From the NCBI GenBank assembly GCA_028875575.1, contig JAPPDF010000099.1, positions 1 through 32,871 on the forward strand: DNA of 32,871 nt. The letters are read 5' to 3'. Each line of letters begins with the position of its first letter. Position 1 is the first letter of the stretch. A program made the translations under genes and the position numbers. This DNA comes from Acidobacteriota bacterium. Its GTDB lineage: Bacteria; Acidobacteriota; Terriglobia; Versatilivoradales; Versatilivoraceae. Shown here piece after piece: positions 14,916 to 22,016 of the stretch. The notes beneath the pieces were generated by a model that made no database searches, was not told the DNA's origin, and was given only the letters and a program-made list of their open reading frames with translations.

Positions 14916-15380
14916 GTGGCCAGCTACACCAAACTGACCTACCACGTAGTGTTTGGCACCAAATACCGCGCCAAATCGATTCGGCAGCAGATCCGGGAGC
15001 CGCTCTACCAGTATATCGCACACGTTATTCGGGACCGGTCAGGACATCTGATAGAAATCGGCGGCATTGAAGACCATTTGCACGTGCTGGCCAATTTTTC
15101 GCCGACAAGCTCCGTGTCCGACATGGTTCGGGATATCAAGGCCAACGCCGCACGATGGGTTAACGGACTCACAGAAACCAAGAATCGCCTGGCATGGCAA
15201 AAGGGCTTCAGCGCGTTCACCGTGAGCTCTTCCAGTATCACACCCGTTCGAGCCTACATCCTCAATCAGCGCGAACATCATCGGACGTGCACCTTCGAAG
15301 AAGAATACACCGAACTCCTTAAACGCCACCAAATCGAGTTCGACCCTCGCTACCTGTTCGAAGCCGAACACCGAGGGTGA
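14916..15380 (+). CDS. tnpA: IS200-like Y1 transposase (TnpA)
   Basis: A 154-residue HUH/Y1 transposase. It starts ASYTKLTYHVVFGTKYR, the standard N-terminal strand. The metal-binding HUH motif is DHLHVL (His54, His56), and the nucleophile is Tyr114 in AYILNQREHH. All catalytic residues are present and the length is standard, so the enzyme may be active. The start is GTG at 14916, nine bases after GGAGG; upstream codons encode non-conserved residues and overlap the leader hairpin. Such enzymes cut and rejoin single-stranded DNA at hairpin-marked ends. Confidence 0.9.
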   Translation: MASYTKLTYHVVFGTKYRAKSIRQQIREPLYQYIAHVIRDRSGHLIEIGGIEDHLHVLANFSPTSSVSDMVRDIKANAARWVNGLTETKNRLAWQKGFSAFTVSSSSITPVRAYILNQREHHRTCTFEEEYTELLKRHQIEFDPRYLFEAEHRG

Positions 15381-15415
15381 TCTGATCTCCCAATCTCACT
15401 TCCGGGAATAACTCG

Positions 15416-15706
15416 AAAAAACCCTGTCCCATCGCAGTGTCGCGACCCAAGGGGGAGCTGCGAAGCTGCGGTTGACGTGGCTATCCAAGGAAACCTCCCC
15501 TACAAGCCATCCTTATAAAGCAGCGTAGCTGCGGCTCAGGGTAGCCCCGGGCGGCAGCCCGGGGTCGTTGCGGTTCCGCACCAACCCAGCCGCGTATGCG
15601 GCGAATAGAAAGCACCCGTTCGGCAACGCATTGCTTCTCCAAGTAAACACCGCCCCACGCCACGTCTACCCTCTGTCGTCGCATCGGCGGCGAATTGCCC
15701 GCACCC
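15416..15706 (-). repeat. Dispersed repeat R, copy D
   Basis: A full-length inverted copy. It includes the CCCCGGGC-GGCA-GCCCGGGG palindrome (15545-15564), the GCCGC-GTAT-GCGGC hairpin (15589-15602), and the outer block with GTCGTCGCATCGGCGGCGAATTG that matches the left part of copy A. Copy E repeats it almost base for base 338 bp further on. Confidence 0.8.
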
Positions 15707-15753
15707 ATTGGATAAGGTTGATCATGTCTCCCAACGCCACGTCCGGGGATTTA

Positions 15754-16001
15754 AAAAAACCCTGTCCCATCGCAGTGTCGCGACCCAAGGGGGAGCTGCG
15801 AAGCTGCGGTTGACGTGGCTATCCAAGGAAACCTCCCCTACAAGCCATCCTTATAAAGCAGCGTAGCTGCGGCTCAGGGTAGCCCCGGGCGGCAGCCCGG
15901 GGTCGTTGCGATCCCGCGCCAACCCAGCCGCGTATGCGGCGCATAGAAAGCACCCGTTCTGGAACGCATTGCTTCTCCAAGTAAACACCGCCCCACGCCA
16001 C
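15754..16001 (-). repeat. Dispersed repeat R, copy E
   Basis: Nearly identical to copy D (few substitutions over ~247 bp) at a constant offset of 338 bp, starting AAAAAACCCTGTCCCATCGC and ending CGCCCCACGCCAC, where homology to D stops. D and E are therefore a recent direct duplication, with E lacking D's outer ~43 bp. The sequence 16002-16050 before the next gene shows nothing. Confidence 0.8.
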
Positions 16002-16050
16002 AATTACCCCCCTTCGCCACCTTCACCGCTCAATCCTAGAGCCCCCCTCC

Positions 16051-17256
16051 TCACGACTCCGGCACCCCCGGCAAATCACACCGCCGAGGCCTATCACTCC
16101 GAAACCCCAACGCATAATCCGCCTGCATGAGCGTGTGGATCTCCCTCGTCCCCTCGTAGATCACCGCCCCCTTGCAGTTCCGGTAGAAGCGACCCACCGG
16201 ATACTCGTCCGAGAAGCCGTTGGCGCCGTGGATCTGGACCGCGTCGGAGGCGGCCCGCTCCGAGGCCACGGTGGCGTGCCACTTGGCCAGGGAGGTCTCG
16301 CGGTTGTTGCGCCGCCCCTGGTTCTTGAGCCAGCCGCAGCGCAGCCACAGCAGCCGGGAGGTCTCGTAGTCCCGCACCATCCCGGCGATCATCTCCTTGA
16401 CCAACTGGTGGCGGGCGATGGGCACCTCGAAGGTGCGTCGCCCCAGGGCGTACTTCCTGCTGGCGTCCAGGCAGGCCCGAATCAGCCCGGTGGCCCCGGC
16501 CGCCACCGTGTAGCGCCCCTGCTCCAGGGCGAACATGGCGATCTTGAACCCCTCGCCCTCCTTTCCCAGCCGGTTGGCGGCAGGGACCCGAACATCCTGC
16601 AGGCTGAAGTGGCCGGTATTCCCGGCCCGAATGCCCCACTTCCGATGGTGGGTCCCGCTGGAAAAACCCTTCATGGAGCGTTCCACCAGGAAGGCGCTCA
16701 AACCGCGGTGGTCCCGGCGTTCCCGCTTGTCGGGATCGGTCCAGGCAAACACCAGGAAGTGGTCGGCCACGTCGGCCAGCGAGATCCAGGTCTTTTCGCC
16801 GTTGAGGATGTAATGGGCGCCGTCGCGCCGGGCCGTGGTGCGGATTCCCACCACGTCGCTGCCGGCATCGGGTTCGGTCAGGCCGAAGGTAGCGAGCTTT
16901 TCTCCCCGGGCCTGGGGCTTGAGCCAGCGCTCCTTCTGCTCCTCGCTACCCCAGCTCAACAGCGTCAGGCCGTGCAGCGCCAGGTGCACCGAGAGAATGA
17001 CCCGCAGGGAGGTGTCTCCGTATTCCAGCTCCTCGCAAGCCAGCCCCAGGCTGATGTAGTCGAAATCGAAACCGCCGTGGCGGGAGGGGATGCAGAGACC
17101 CAGCAGGCCCAGCCTGGCCATCTTGGGCAGCAGGGATCGGTCGAATCGGCCTTCGGAATCGTTGCGGCCGATGTCCGGAAGCACCTCCCGGGACACGAAC
17201 TGCCGCACCAACTCCTGCACGCTCAGATGGACCTCGGAGAGATCGAAGCCGATCAT
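16051..17256 (-). CDS. Acyl-CoA dehydrogenase family protein
   Basis: A 401-residue FAD enzyme that removes two hydrogens from an acyl-CoA and passes electrons to ETF. Conserved parts are the N-terminal helical domain, ATFGLTEPDAGSDVVGIRTTA with GEKTWISLADVADHFLVFA (FAD/substrate site), ERAASDAVQIHGANGFSDEYPVGRFYRNCKGAVIYEGTREIH, and the likely catalytic Glu in YEGT. The YEGTREIHTLMQADYALG ending resembles glutaryl-CoA-dehydrogenase-type members, but the substrate cannot be fixed. The start is the ATG at 17256 with GGGGGAG five bases upstream; codons further upstream are Arg/Trp-rich and not conserved. It lies 76 bp after a CopD-like gene in the same direction. Confidence 0.92.
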   Translation of the reverse strand: MIGFDLSEVHLSVQELVRQFVSREVLPDIGRNDSEGRFDRSLLPKMARLGLLGLCIPSRHGGFDFDYISLGLACEELEYGDTSLRVILSVHLALHGLTLLSWGSEEQKERWLKPQARGEKLATFGLTEPDAGSDVVGIRTTARRDGAHYILNGEKTWISLADVADHFLVFAWTDPDKRERRDHRGLSAFLVERSMKGFSSGTHHRKWGIRAGNTGHFSLQDVRVPAANRLGKEGEGFKIAMFALEQGRYTVAAGATGLIRACLDASRKYALGRRTFEVPIARHQLVKEMIAGMVRDYETSRLLWLRCGWLKNQGRRNNRETSLAKWHATVASERAASDAVQIHGANGFSDEYPVGRFYRNCKGAVIYEGTREIHTLMQADYALGFRSDRPRRCDLPGVPES

Positions 17257-17332
17257 GCCACTCCCCCAAGCCGTCCCTGCCTCCGAAACCCGCGGGTCTC
17301 CGGCCGCAAGGGAACGAACCGCGCCGGACCGA

Positions 17333-17767
17333 TCAGGAATGCAGGGAACCGAGATAGACCGAGACGACCACCACCGCCAATGCCACAATAAGGCCCCAGG
17401 TCAGCAGGTGGCTTCGCGGAGAGAGCGGGTCGGAACCGGGTGAACGCCCGGCAAGAGCCGCGATGACGAGCGCCAGCACCGCAAGCGCCAGCACCAGCTT
17501 GGCCAGGAAGACCTCCAGGTTGGGTGCCAGGTTGGCTCTCCAACCCAGGTGGATGTTGTAGAGACCGGAAATCAGGGTCCCGGCGATACCGCCGTGGACC
17601 AGCATCTTGAGGCGAATCTTGAGGCTCAGAAAGAAGTCGCGGCGGCTCTCCTGGCTCCGGTTTGCCAGGGCGGGCCGCAGCACCAGCACCAGAAAGGCGG
17701 TCGATCCGATCAGGACGGCCACCGAGGACAAGTGCAGCCAGCGCATCAGCAGGTTCAACCACTCCAT
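17333..17767 (-). CDS. CopD-like four-helix membrane protein
   Basis: A 144-residue integral membrane protein with four helices (about 5-30, 53-72, 82-106 and 120-141). The first helix has MRWLHLSSVAVLIGSTAFL; the His there and a second in MLVHGGIAGTLISGLYNIHLGW resemble heme- or copper-ligating His of CopD/DUF2269-type proteins. It is shorter than full CopD. The ATG at 17767 follows AAAGGAG at eight bases; the upstream Arg-rich frame is not coding. Role unknown, possibly a small membrane redox or metal protein. Confidence 0.8.
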   Translation of the reverse strand: MEWLNLLMRWLHLSSVAVLIGSTAFLVLVLRPALANRSQESRRDFFLSLKIRLKMLVHGGIAGTLISGLYNIHLGWRANLAPNLEVFLAKLVLALAVLALVIAALAGRSPGSDPLSPRSHLLTWGLIVALAVVVVSVYLGSLHS

Positions 17768-18034
17768 GGACCCATCTCCTTTGGCCGGTTTGGAAGGCTG
17801 CGGGCGAACCCGCAAGCAGGCCCGCCGCGCCCTGCCGGCCATGGTACCACAAGTCGGAGCTCCCTCTAGGACGGGGATTCCCCTAATCCGACCGGCGTCG
17901 GGGGAGGCCCCGGGCAGACAGCCGCGCCCCGGGAAAGTGCTTGTTTGGAGGGGATGACTCTGGTACTACTAGCCTGCGTTTCTTACTGGAGCGCATCCTG
18001 GCCGGCAGGCCCAACGCCGACGGACTCAAGCGCC

Positions 18035-18988
18035 ATGAACTGCCACATCCTCTATCACGACAACTGCTTCGACGGCGCCTGTTCGGCCGCCGTCTTCATG
18101 CGCTTCTACCTCTCCAGGATCGAACCCGGGTCCGGCTTCCGGCTGTTCGGCATGGCCCACCAGCCCCGCCAGACCTTTCCCGACCACCTCTTCGGAGGGG
18201 ACGACAACGCCATTGTGGACTTCAAGTACGCCAGCCACGAGCGGCTGACCTGGTGGTTCGACCACCACTACAGCGCCTTTCTGACTCCCGAGGACGAGGC
18301 CCACTTCCGCAGCCGGAACAGCGACCGCATGTTCCACGATACCAGCTACAAGTCCTGCACCAAGATGATCGCCACCATCGGCCACAGCCGCTTCGGCTTC
18401 GACCCGGGAATGCTGGAAGACCTCATCCACTGGGCCGACATCGTGGACGGCGCCCTCTACGCCAGCGCCCGGGAAGCGGTCGAGGTGGGCGAACCGGCCC
18501 AGAAGTTGGCGGCCGTCATCGAGGCCAACCGCGACACCGCCTTCTCCCACCGCATCATCCGCCAACTCTCCCGGCAGCCCCTCAACCAGGTAGCCACCCA
18601 AGCCGAGGTGATGGACCGCTACCGGCCCCTGCACCAACGCCATTCCGAGAACATCCGCATCATCGCCGATGTCTGCGAATGCATTCGCGGGGTGACCTTC
18701 TTCGACCTGATCCCCTTCGGCCTGGAGGGCTACAACAAGTTCATCCCCTACCATCTCCACCCCGAAGGCGATTACCACGTCAGCCTGATGCAATCTCCCC
18801 AACGCACCAAGATCTCGGTAGGCTCTAACCCCTGGAGTCCCAACCCGCGCCGCCACAACCTGGCCCGCATCTGCGAGCGCTACGGCGGCGGCGGGCATCC
18901 GGTGGTGGCTGCCATCTCCTTCCCTCCCGACCAACCCCAAAAAGCAAGGCAGGCGGCGCGGGAGATCGTGGAAGAACTGCAGGGATAA
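18035..18988 (+). CDS. DHH/DHHA1 family phosphoesterase
   Basis: A 317-residue protein with the metal-binding motifs of the DHH superfamily (RecJ, NrnA/NrnB, GdpP): HDNCFDGACSAA (8-19), AIVDFKYA (59-66), FDHH (75-78) and the C-terminal DHHA1 motif RYGGGGHPVVAAIS. Family members hydrolyse phosphodiester bonds in short RNAs or cyclic dinucleotides; the HxNCxDG form of motif I fits the NrnB-like branch, but the substrate is not known. I start it at the ATG at 18035, where homology should begin. The frame is open to 17945, with a GGAGGGG touching an ATG at 17954, so a ~27-residue extension cannot be excluded. It stands alone, just before the REP/RAYT island. Confidence 0.85.
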   Translation: MNCHILYHDNCFDGACSAAVFMRFYLSRIEPGSGFRLFGMAHQPRQTFPDHLFGGDDNAIVDFKYASHERLTWWFDHHYSAFLTPEDEAHFRSRNSDRMFHDTSYKSCTKMIATIGHSRFGFDPGMLEDLIHWADIVDGALYASAREAVEVGEPAQKLAAVIEANRDTAFSHRIIRQLSRQPLNQVATQAEVMDRYRPLHQRHSENIRIIADVCECIRGVTFFDLIPFGLEGYNKFIPYHLHPEGDYHVSLMQSPQRTKISVGSNPWSPNPRRHNLARICERYGGGGHPVVAAISFPPDQPQKARQAAREIVEELQG

Positions 18989-19035
18989 AAAGGAGTCGTC
19001 CGCCAAGGGCCGGGAACGGGGAAGGAGCAAAGACC

Positions 19036-19505
19036 CACCCGGGAGCGCGGGCGTCTCGCCCGCATTAGACTTGGCAGAACGGAAACAAACCCCACAAAGG
19101 CCGGTTTGGCGCGCTTTGCGAGGCAGTGGCCCCTGGATGGCAGGTCGTTTACACGAATAAGGTTACGGGCGGGACCCACCCGGGAGCGCGGGCGTCTCGC
19201 CCGCACAAGACCCGGCAAAACGGAAACAAACCCCGTAAAGGCGGGTTCGGTGCGCTTTGCGAGGGAGTGACCCTGGATGGCAGATCGTTTACACGAATAA
19301 GGTCGCGGGCGGAACCCACCCGGGAGCGCGGGCGTCTCGCCCGCATAGGACCTGGCAGAACGGAAACAAGCCCCGTAAAGGCGGGTTCGGTGCGCTTTGC
19401 GAGGCAGTGGCCCTGGATGGCAGGTCGTTTACACGAATAAGGTTGCGGGCGGGACGCCCGCGTTCCCGGGTGAAGGTTGCGGGCGGGACGCCCGCGCTCC
19501 CGGGT
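19036..19505 (+). repeat. REP array of internally deleted RAYT-like units
   Basis: Three direct units start at 19036, 19177 and 19317 (periods 141 and 140 bp), followed by a partial unit and two inverted REPs at about 19445-19471 and 19477-19503. Each unit starts with the REP palindrome GGGAGCGCGGGCGTCTCGCCCGC and continues CA.AGGACCTGGCA, which matches the RAYT gene's first codons near 19600-19635. It then jumps to about 80 bases matching the RAYT gene's last codons: in the right frame each unit reads PVKAG.VRFARQWPWMAGRLHE-stop against PVKAGLVRLAKERPWMDGCLQE in the intact gene. The units therefore look like deletion derivatives of a RAYT element, or remnants of several. Confidence 0.8.
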
Positions 19506-19583
19506 GGCGTCCATACTTCATTGGTAACCATATGCACTGCACCGCCTTCTTGAAACGTTCTCCCTGTGGAGGCAATACGACTC

Positions 19584-20204
19584 ATGAAGAAAGACCCTCC
19601 TGGAGCGAGAACGTCCCGCCCGCACAAGGCCTGGCACGATCGTGGCTACCTCCCGCACTTCGATGAAGCGGGAACGGTGCAATTTCTCACTTTCCGACTT
19701 GTCGACGCGGTTCCCTCCGCAATCGTCGCCGACTGGAAGACCGACCTGAAGCTCAGTGGTGGCGAAAAGGCCAACGATCCCCGCTGTGCACGCCTTCGCG
19801 GCCAAATCGAGCGTTTCGCCGATCAGGGACACGGCGCCTGCTGGCTGAAAGACGCCCGCGTCGCAGCAGTGGTCCGGGATGCACTGCTGCATTTCGACGG
19901 TGAGCGCTACCGTCTTCTGGCGTGGGTCATCATGCCCAATCACGTGCATGCGGTAATCGAGACACTGCCCGGCTTTCCCTTGGACGCGGTCATCCACTCC
20001 TGGAAATCGTTCACCGCCAAGCGGGCGAATCGACTGTTGGGCCGGACTGGCGCTTTCTGGATGGGAGACTATTTCGACCGCTATGTTCGCGATGAGGCAC
20101 ATCTCTGGGACGTCATGCGTTACATGGAAGAGAACCCCGTAAAGGCCGGTTTGGTGCGCCTCGCAAAGGAGCGGCCATGGATGGATGGCTGTTTGCAAGA
20201 ATAA
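19584..20204 (+). CDS. REP-associated tyrosine transposase (RAYT)
   Basis: A 206-residue Y1-type transposase of the REP-associated class. The HUH motif is MPNHVHAVIE (His120, His122). The downstream segment DYFDRYVRDEAHLWDVMRYMEENPVKAGLV (162-191) is the classic RAYT C-terminal block; a Tyr in YFDRY is the likely nucleophile. It is expected to recognise and mobilise REP hairpins as single-stranded DNA. Its own 5' end (PGARTSRPHKAWHD) is written in a degenerate REP, and a perfect REP lies just after its stop at 20223. The ATG at 19584 follows GGAGG by 11 bases; a GTG at 19566 would overlap that site. No frameshift or missing motif is seen, so it may be functional. Confidence 0.9.
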   Translation: MKKDPPGARTSRPHKAWHDRGYLPHFDEAGTVQFLTFRLVDAVPSAIVADWKTDLKLSGGEKANDPRCARLRGQIERFADQGHGACWLKDARVAAVVRDALLHFDGERYRLLAWVIMPNHVHAVIETLPGFPLDAVIHSWKSFTAKRANRLLGRTGAFWMGDYFDRYVRDEAHLWDVMRYMEENPVKAGLVRLAKERPWMDGCLQE

Positions 20205-20222
20205 GGTTGCGAGCGGGACCCA

Positions 20223-20430
20223 CCCGGGAGCGCGGGCGTCTCGCCCGCATAGGACCTGGCACAGCCTCGGCCATCTCCTCCACCCGGGTCGACTGGCAAC
20301 GACGCCAGCACTCCGATTCAGCCGTGCCCATGCTGTTGCCGCTAGCCGGGTGGCCGGGTGCCACATCGCAGGGAAACTGAGCGGCACGCAACGGTATGGC
20401 TTGCGGGCGGGACGCCCGCGCTCCCGGGTG
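20223..20430 (+). repeat. 208-bp REP-bounded unit, copy 1
   Basis: It starts with a forward REP (CCCGGGAGCGCGGGCGTCTC..) and ends with an inverted REP (GCGGGACGCCCGCGCTCCCGGGTG), enclosing about 150 bp that do not code. The same unit recurs at 20592-20797 with an offset of 369 bp and only about four differences. The DNA between the two copies (20431-20591) has no gene; it contains TTTGTGTCACTTCGTGGATCTCTC, AT-richer text common in intergenic insertions. Confidence 0.8.
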
Positions 20431-20591
20431 GGCATCCTCCCTTCCCTCTTGCTCCTCAACGGGAAGCGCGCCGGCTTGCCGGGCCGCAGCCCGTGTCGAT
20501 GCGACCGAGGCGTCATGCTTGGTGGTCCTTTGTGTCACTTCGTGGATCTCTCTATTTTCTGTTGTTGCAAATAAGGTTGCGGGTGAGCCCC

Positions 20592-20797
20592 CCCGGGAGC
20601 GCGGGCGTCTCGCCCGCATAGGACCTGGCACAGCCTTGGCCATCTCCTCCACCCGGGTCGACTGGCAACGGCGCCAGCACTCCGATTCAGCCGTGCCCAT
20701 GCTGTTGCCGCTAGCCGGGTGGCCGGGTGCCACATCGCAGGGAAACTGAGCGGCACGCAACGGTATGGCTTGCGGGCGGGACGCCCGCGTTCCCGGG
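20592..20797 (+). repeat. 208-bp REP-bounded unit, copy 2
   Basis: Near-identical to 20223-20430. Its right inverted REP ends CCCGGGTGG and joins directly to TAGAATGTG, creating an extended -10 for the following operon. Confidence 0.8.
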
Positions 20798-20806
20798 TGG
20801 TAGAAT
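20798..20806 (+). promoter_or_regulatory. Extended -10 of the glycosylation operon, formed at a REP edge
   Basis: TG-G-TAGAAT: the TG belongs to the end of the REP, and TAGAAT lies immediately outside. Transcription would start near 20813, leaving a 43-nt leader before the ATG at 20856 and only 10 nt before the alternative ATG at 20823. No convincing -35 is seen because that position falls inside the REP hairpin. Confidence 0.4.
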
Positions 20807-20855
20807 GTGATTAACTCTCTGGATGAGAGTATCTTGCCAGCCTCCGAGAACCGGG

Positions 20856-22016
20856 ATGAACGACACGCCGAAGGAACCGAACGACCTCGAGAGTCCCGGC
20901 CCCCGCCAGGCAGTTTCCATCATCGTGCCGACGTTTCGCGAGGCGGCCAACATTCCGCGCCTGGTTGAGCGCATTCATGCCGCGCTCTCCGATAGCGGAA
21001 TCTCCTGGGAGCTGCTGCTGGTCGACGACGACTCGGAAGACGGCAGCGAGGCGGTGGTCGCGGAACTGGCGGATCGCCTGCCGGTGCGCATGGTGACACG
21101 CCGCCAACTGCCCCGGGACCTGTCACTCTCCGTTATCGAGGGAATCCGGCTCTGCCGGTTCGACCGGATGGTGGTGATGGATGCCGATCTGTCCCATCCT
21201 CCCGAGCGCATCCCCGACTTGCTCACTGCCCTCGACGCCGATTGCGACATGGTCGTCGGCAGCCGCTACGCGCCGGGAGGTGTCATCGATCGGACCTGGA
21301 GCCGGTGGCGCGTTTTGAATTCCCGCGTGGCAACTGCATTGACGCTTCCGCTCGTCAGTTGCTCCGATCCGATGGCCGGGTTTTTCGCAACCGACCGCCG
21401 TGCGCTCCCGGACCTGCGGACGCTGCAACCCATCGGCTACAAGATCGCCCTGGAGCTCATGGTGCGCGGACAATTGCGGGTCAAGGAACTGCCCATCGAC
21501 TTCCGCGACCGCAGTCTGGGCTCCAGCAAGATGAACTGGAGACAGCAGCTCAACTTCCTGCGTCACCTCTGCCGCCTGTACCGGTTCAAGTTCGGCGGGA
21601 TAGTTCGGGTGCTCTGCTTCGGGCTGGTGGGCGCCAGCGGCTTCCTGATCGATGTTGCCGGTTACTTCTGCCTGCAGTGGATCGGCCTCGATCACCGCCT
21701 GGCGCGTTTCCTGTCCTTCTGGCCGGCGGTCACCTGGAACTGGCGGCTCAACCGCAGCCTGACCTTCGGCGAGCGTCCGCCCCAGCCCCGGGTGCGCCAA
21801 TGGGGCAAGTTCGTGGCCAGCAGTCTGGTCGGTCTCACCGTGAACGTCGGCAGCTACACCCTCCTGACCAGCTATGTCGACGTCTTCGCCCATCATCGAT
21901 TGCCGGCGCTCCTGTTGGGTGTCGCTCTCGGCACCCTCTTCAACTTTCTGCTTGCGAACCTTTATGTCTATCGCCTGCATGCGGGAACGCATAAACTCAA
22001 GGCTTCACGGAAATGA
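20856..22016 (+). CDS. GT2 polyprenyl-phosphate sugar synthase (DPM1-like) fused to a GtrA domain
   Basis: A 386-residue fusion. Residues 19-235 form a GT-A fold of the DPM1/GtrB type: SIIVPTFREAANI, LLVDDDSEDGS (54-64) and the metal-binding VMDADLSHPPERI (107-119), then VGSRYAPGG and the KELPIDFRDRSLGSSKM block. Residues about 255-375 form a four-helix GtrA domain (RVLCFGLVGASGFLIDV..FLSFWPAVTWNWRLNRSLTF..). It should transfer mannose or glucose from a nucleotide sugar to polyprenyl phosphate and help move the product across the inner membrane. It would then supply the GT-C enzymes encoded next. The ATG at 20856 fits the putative promoter; an in-frame ATG at 20823 is possible. Its stop overlaps the next start (ATGA). 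Confidence 0.9.
   Translation: MNDTPKEPNDLESPGPRQAVSIIVPTFREAANIPRLVERIHAALSDSGISWELLLVDDDSEDGSEAVVAELADRLPVRMVTRRQLPRDLSLSVIEGIRLCRFDRMVVMDADLSHPPERIPDLLTALDADCDMVVGSRYAPGGVIDRTWSRWRVLNSRVATALTLPLVSCSDPMAGFFATDRRALPDLRTLQPIGYKIALELMVRGQLRVKELPIDFRDRSLGSSKMNWRQQLNFLRHLCRLYRFKFGGIVRVLCFGLVGASGFLIDVAGYFCLQWIGLDHRLARFLSFWPAVTWNWRLNRSLTFGERPPQPRVRQWGKFVASSLVGLTVNVGSYTLLTSYVDVFAHHRLPALLLGVALGTLFNFLLANLYVYRLHAGTHKLKASRK

Larger units (their letters stand above)
14767..15415 (+). mobile_element. IS200-like insertion sequence
   Basis: A single Y1 transposase gene with ~150 bp of 5' non-coding DNA, the plan of an IS200 element (about 0.7 kb, no inverted terminal repeats, no accessory tnpB). A perfect hairpin at 14767-14786 could be the left-end recognition structure. 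A second hairpin at 14874-14893 (CCATGGGC-CTCA-GCCCACGG, one mismatch) sits just before the ribosome site, as in IS200 leaders that repress transposase translation. No equally clear right-end hairpin is seen before repeat copy D at 15416, so the right boundary is a guess. Confidence 0.6.

Noticed and set aside
18026-19030. A 334-codon minus-strand frame opposite the DHH gene.
   Set aside because: The plus frame has all DHH/DHHA1 motifs; the minus frame is Gly/Val/Ala-rich shadow sequence.
19036-19505. Regular direct repeats suggested a CRISPR array.
   Set aside because: The period is ~140 bp, the intervening parts are similar to each other rather than unique, and they match the RAYT gene; no cas genes are present.
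19126-20760. Several overlapping frames in the REP region translating as Arg/Gly/Pro-rich proteins.
   Set aside because: They are readings of REP palindromes (GARASRP, RGRLARI types) and change frame between units.
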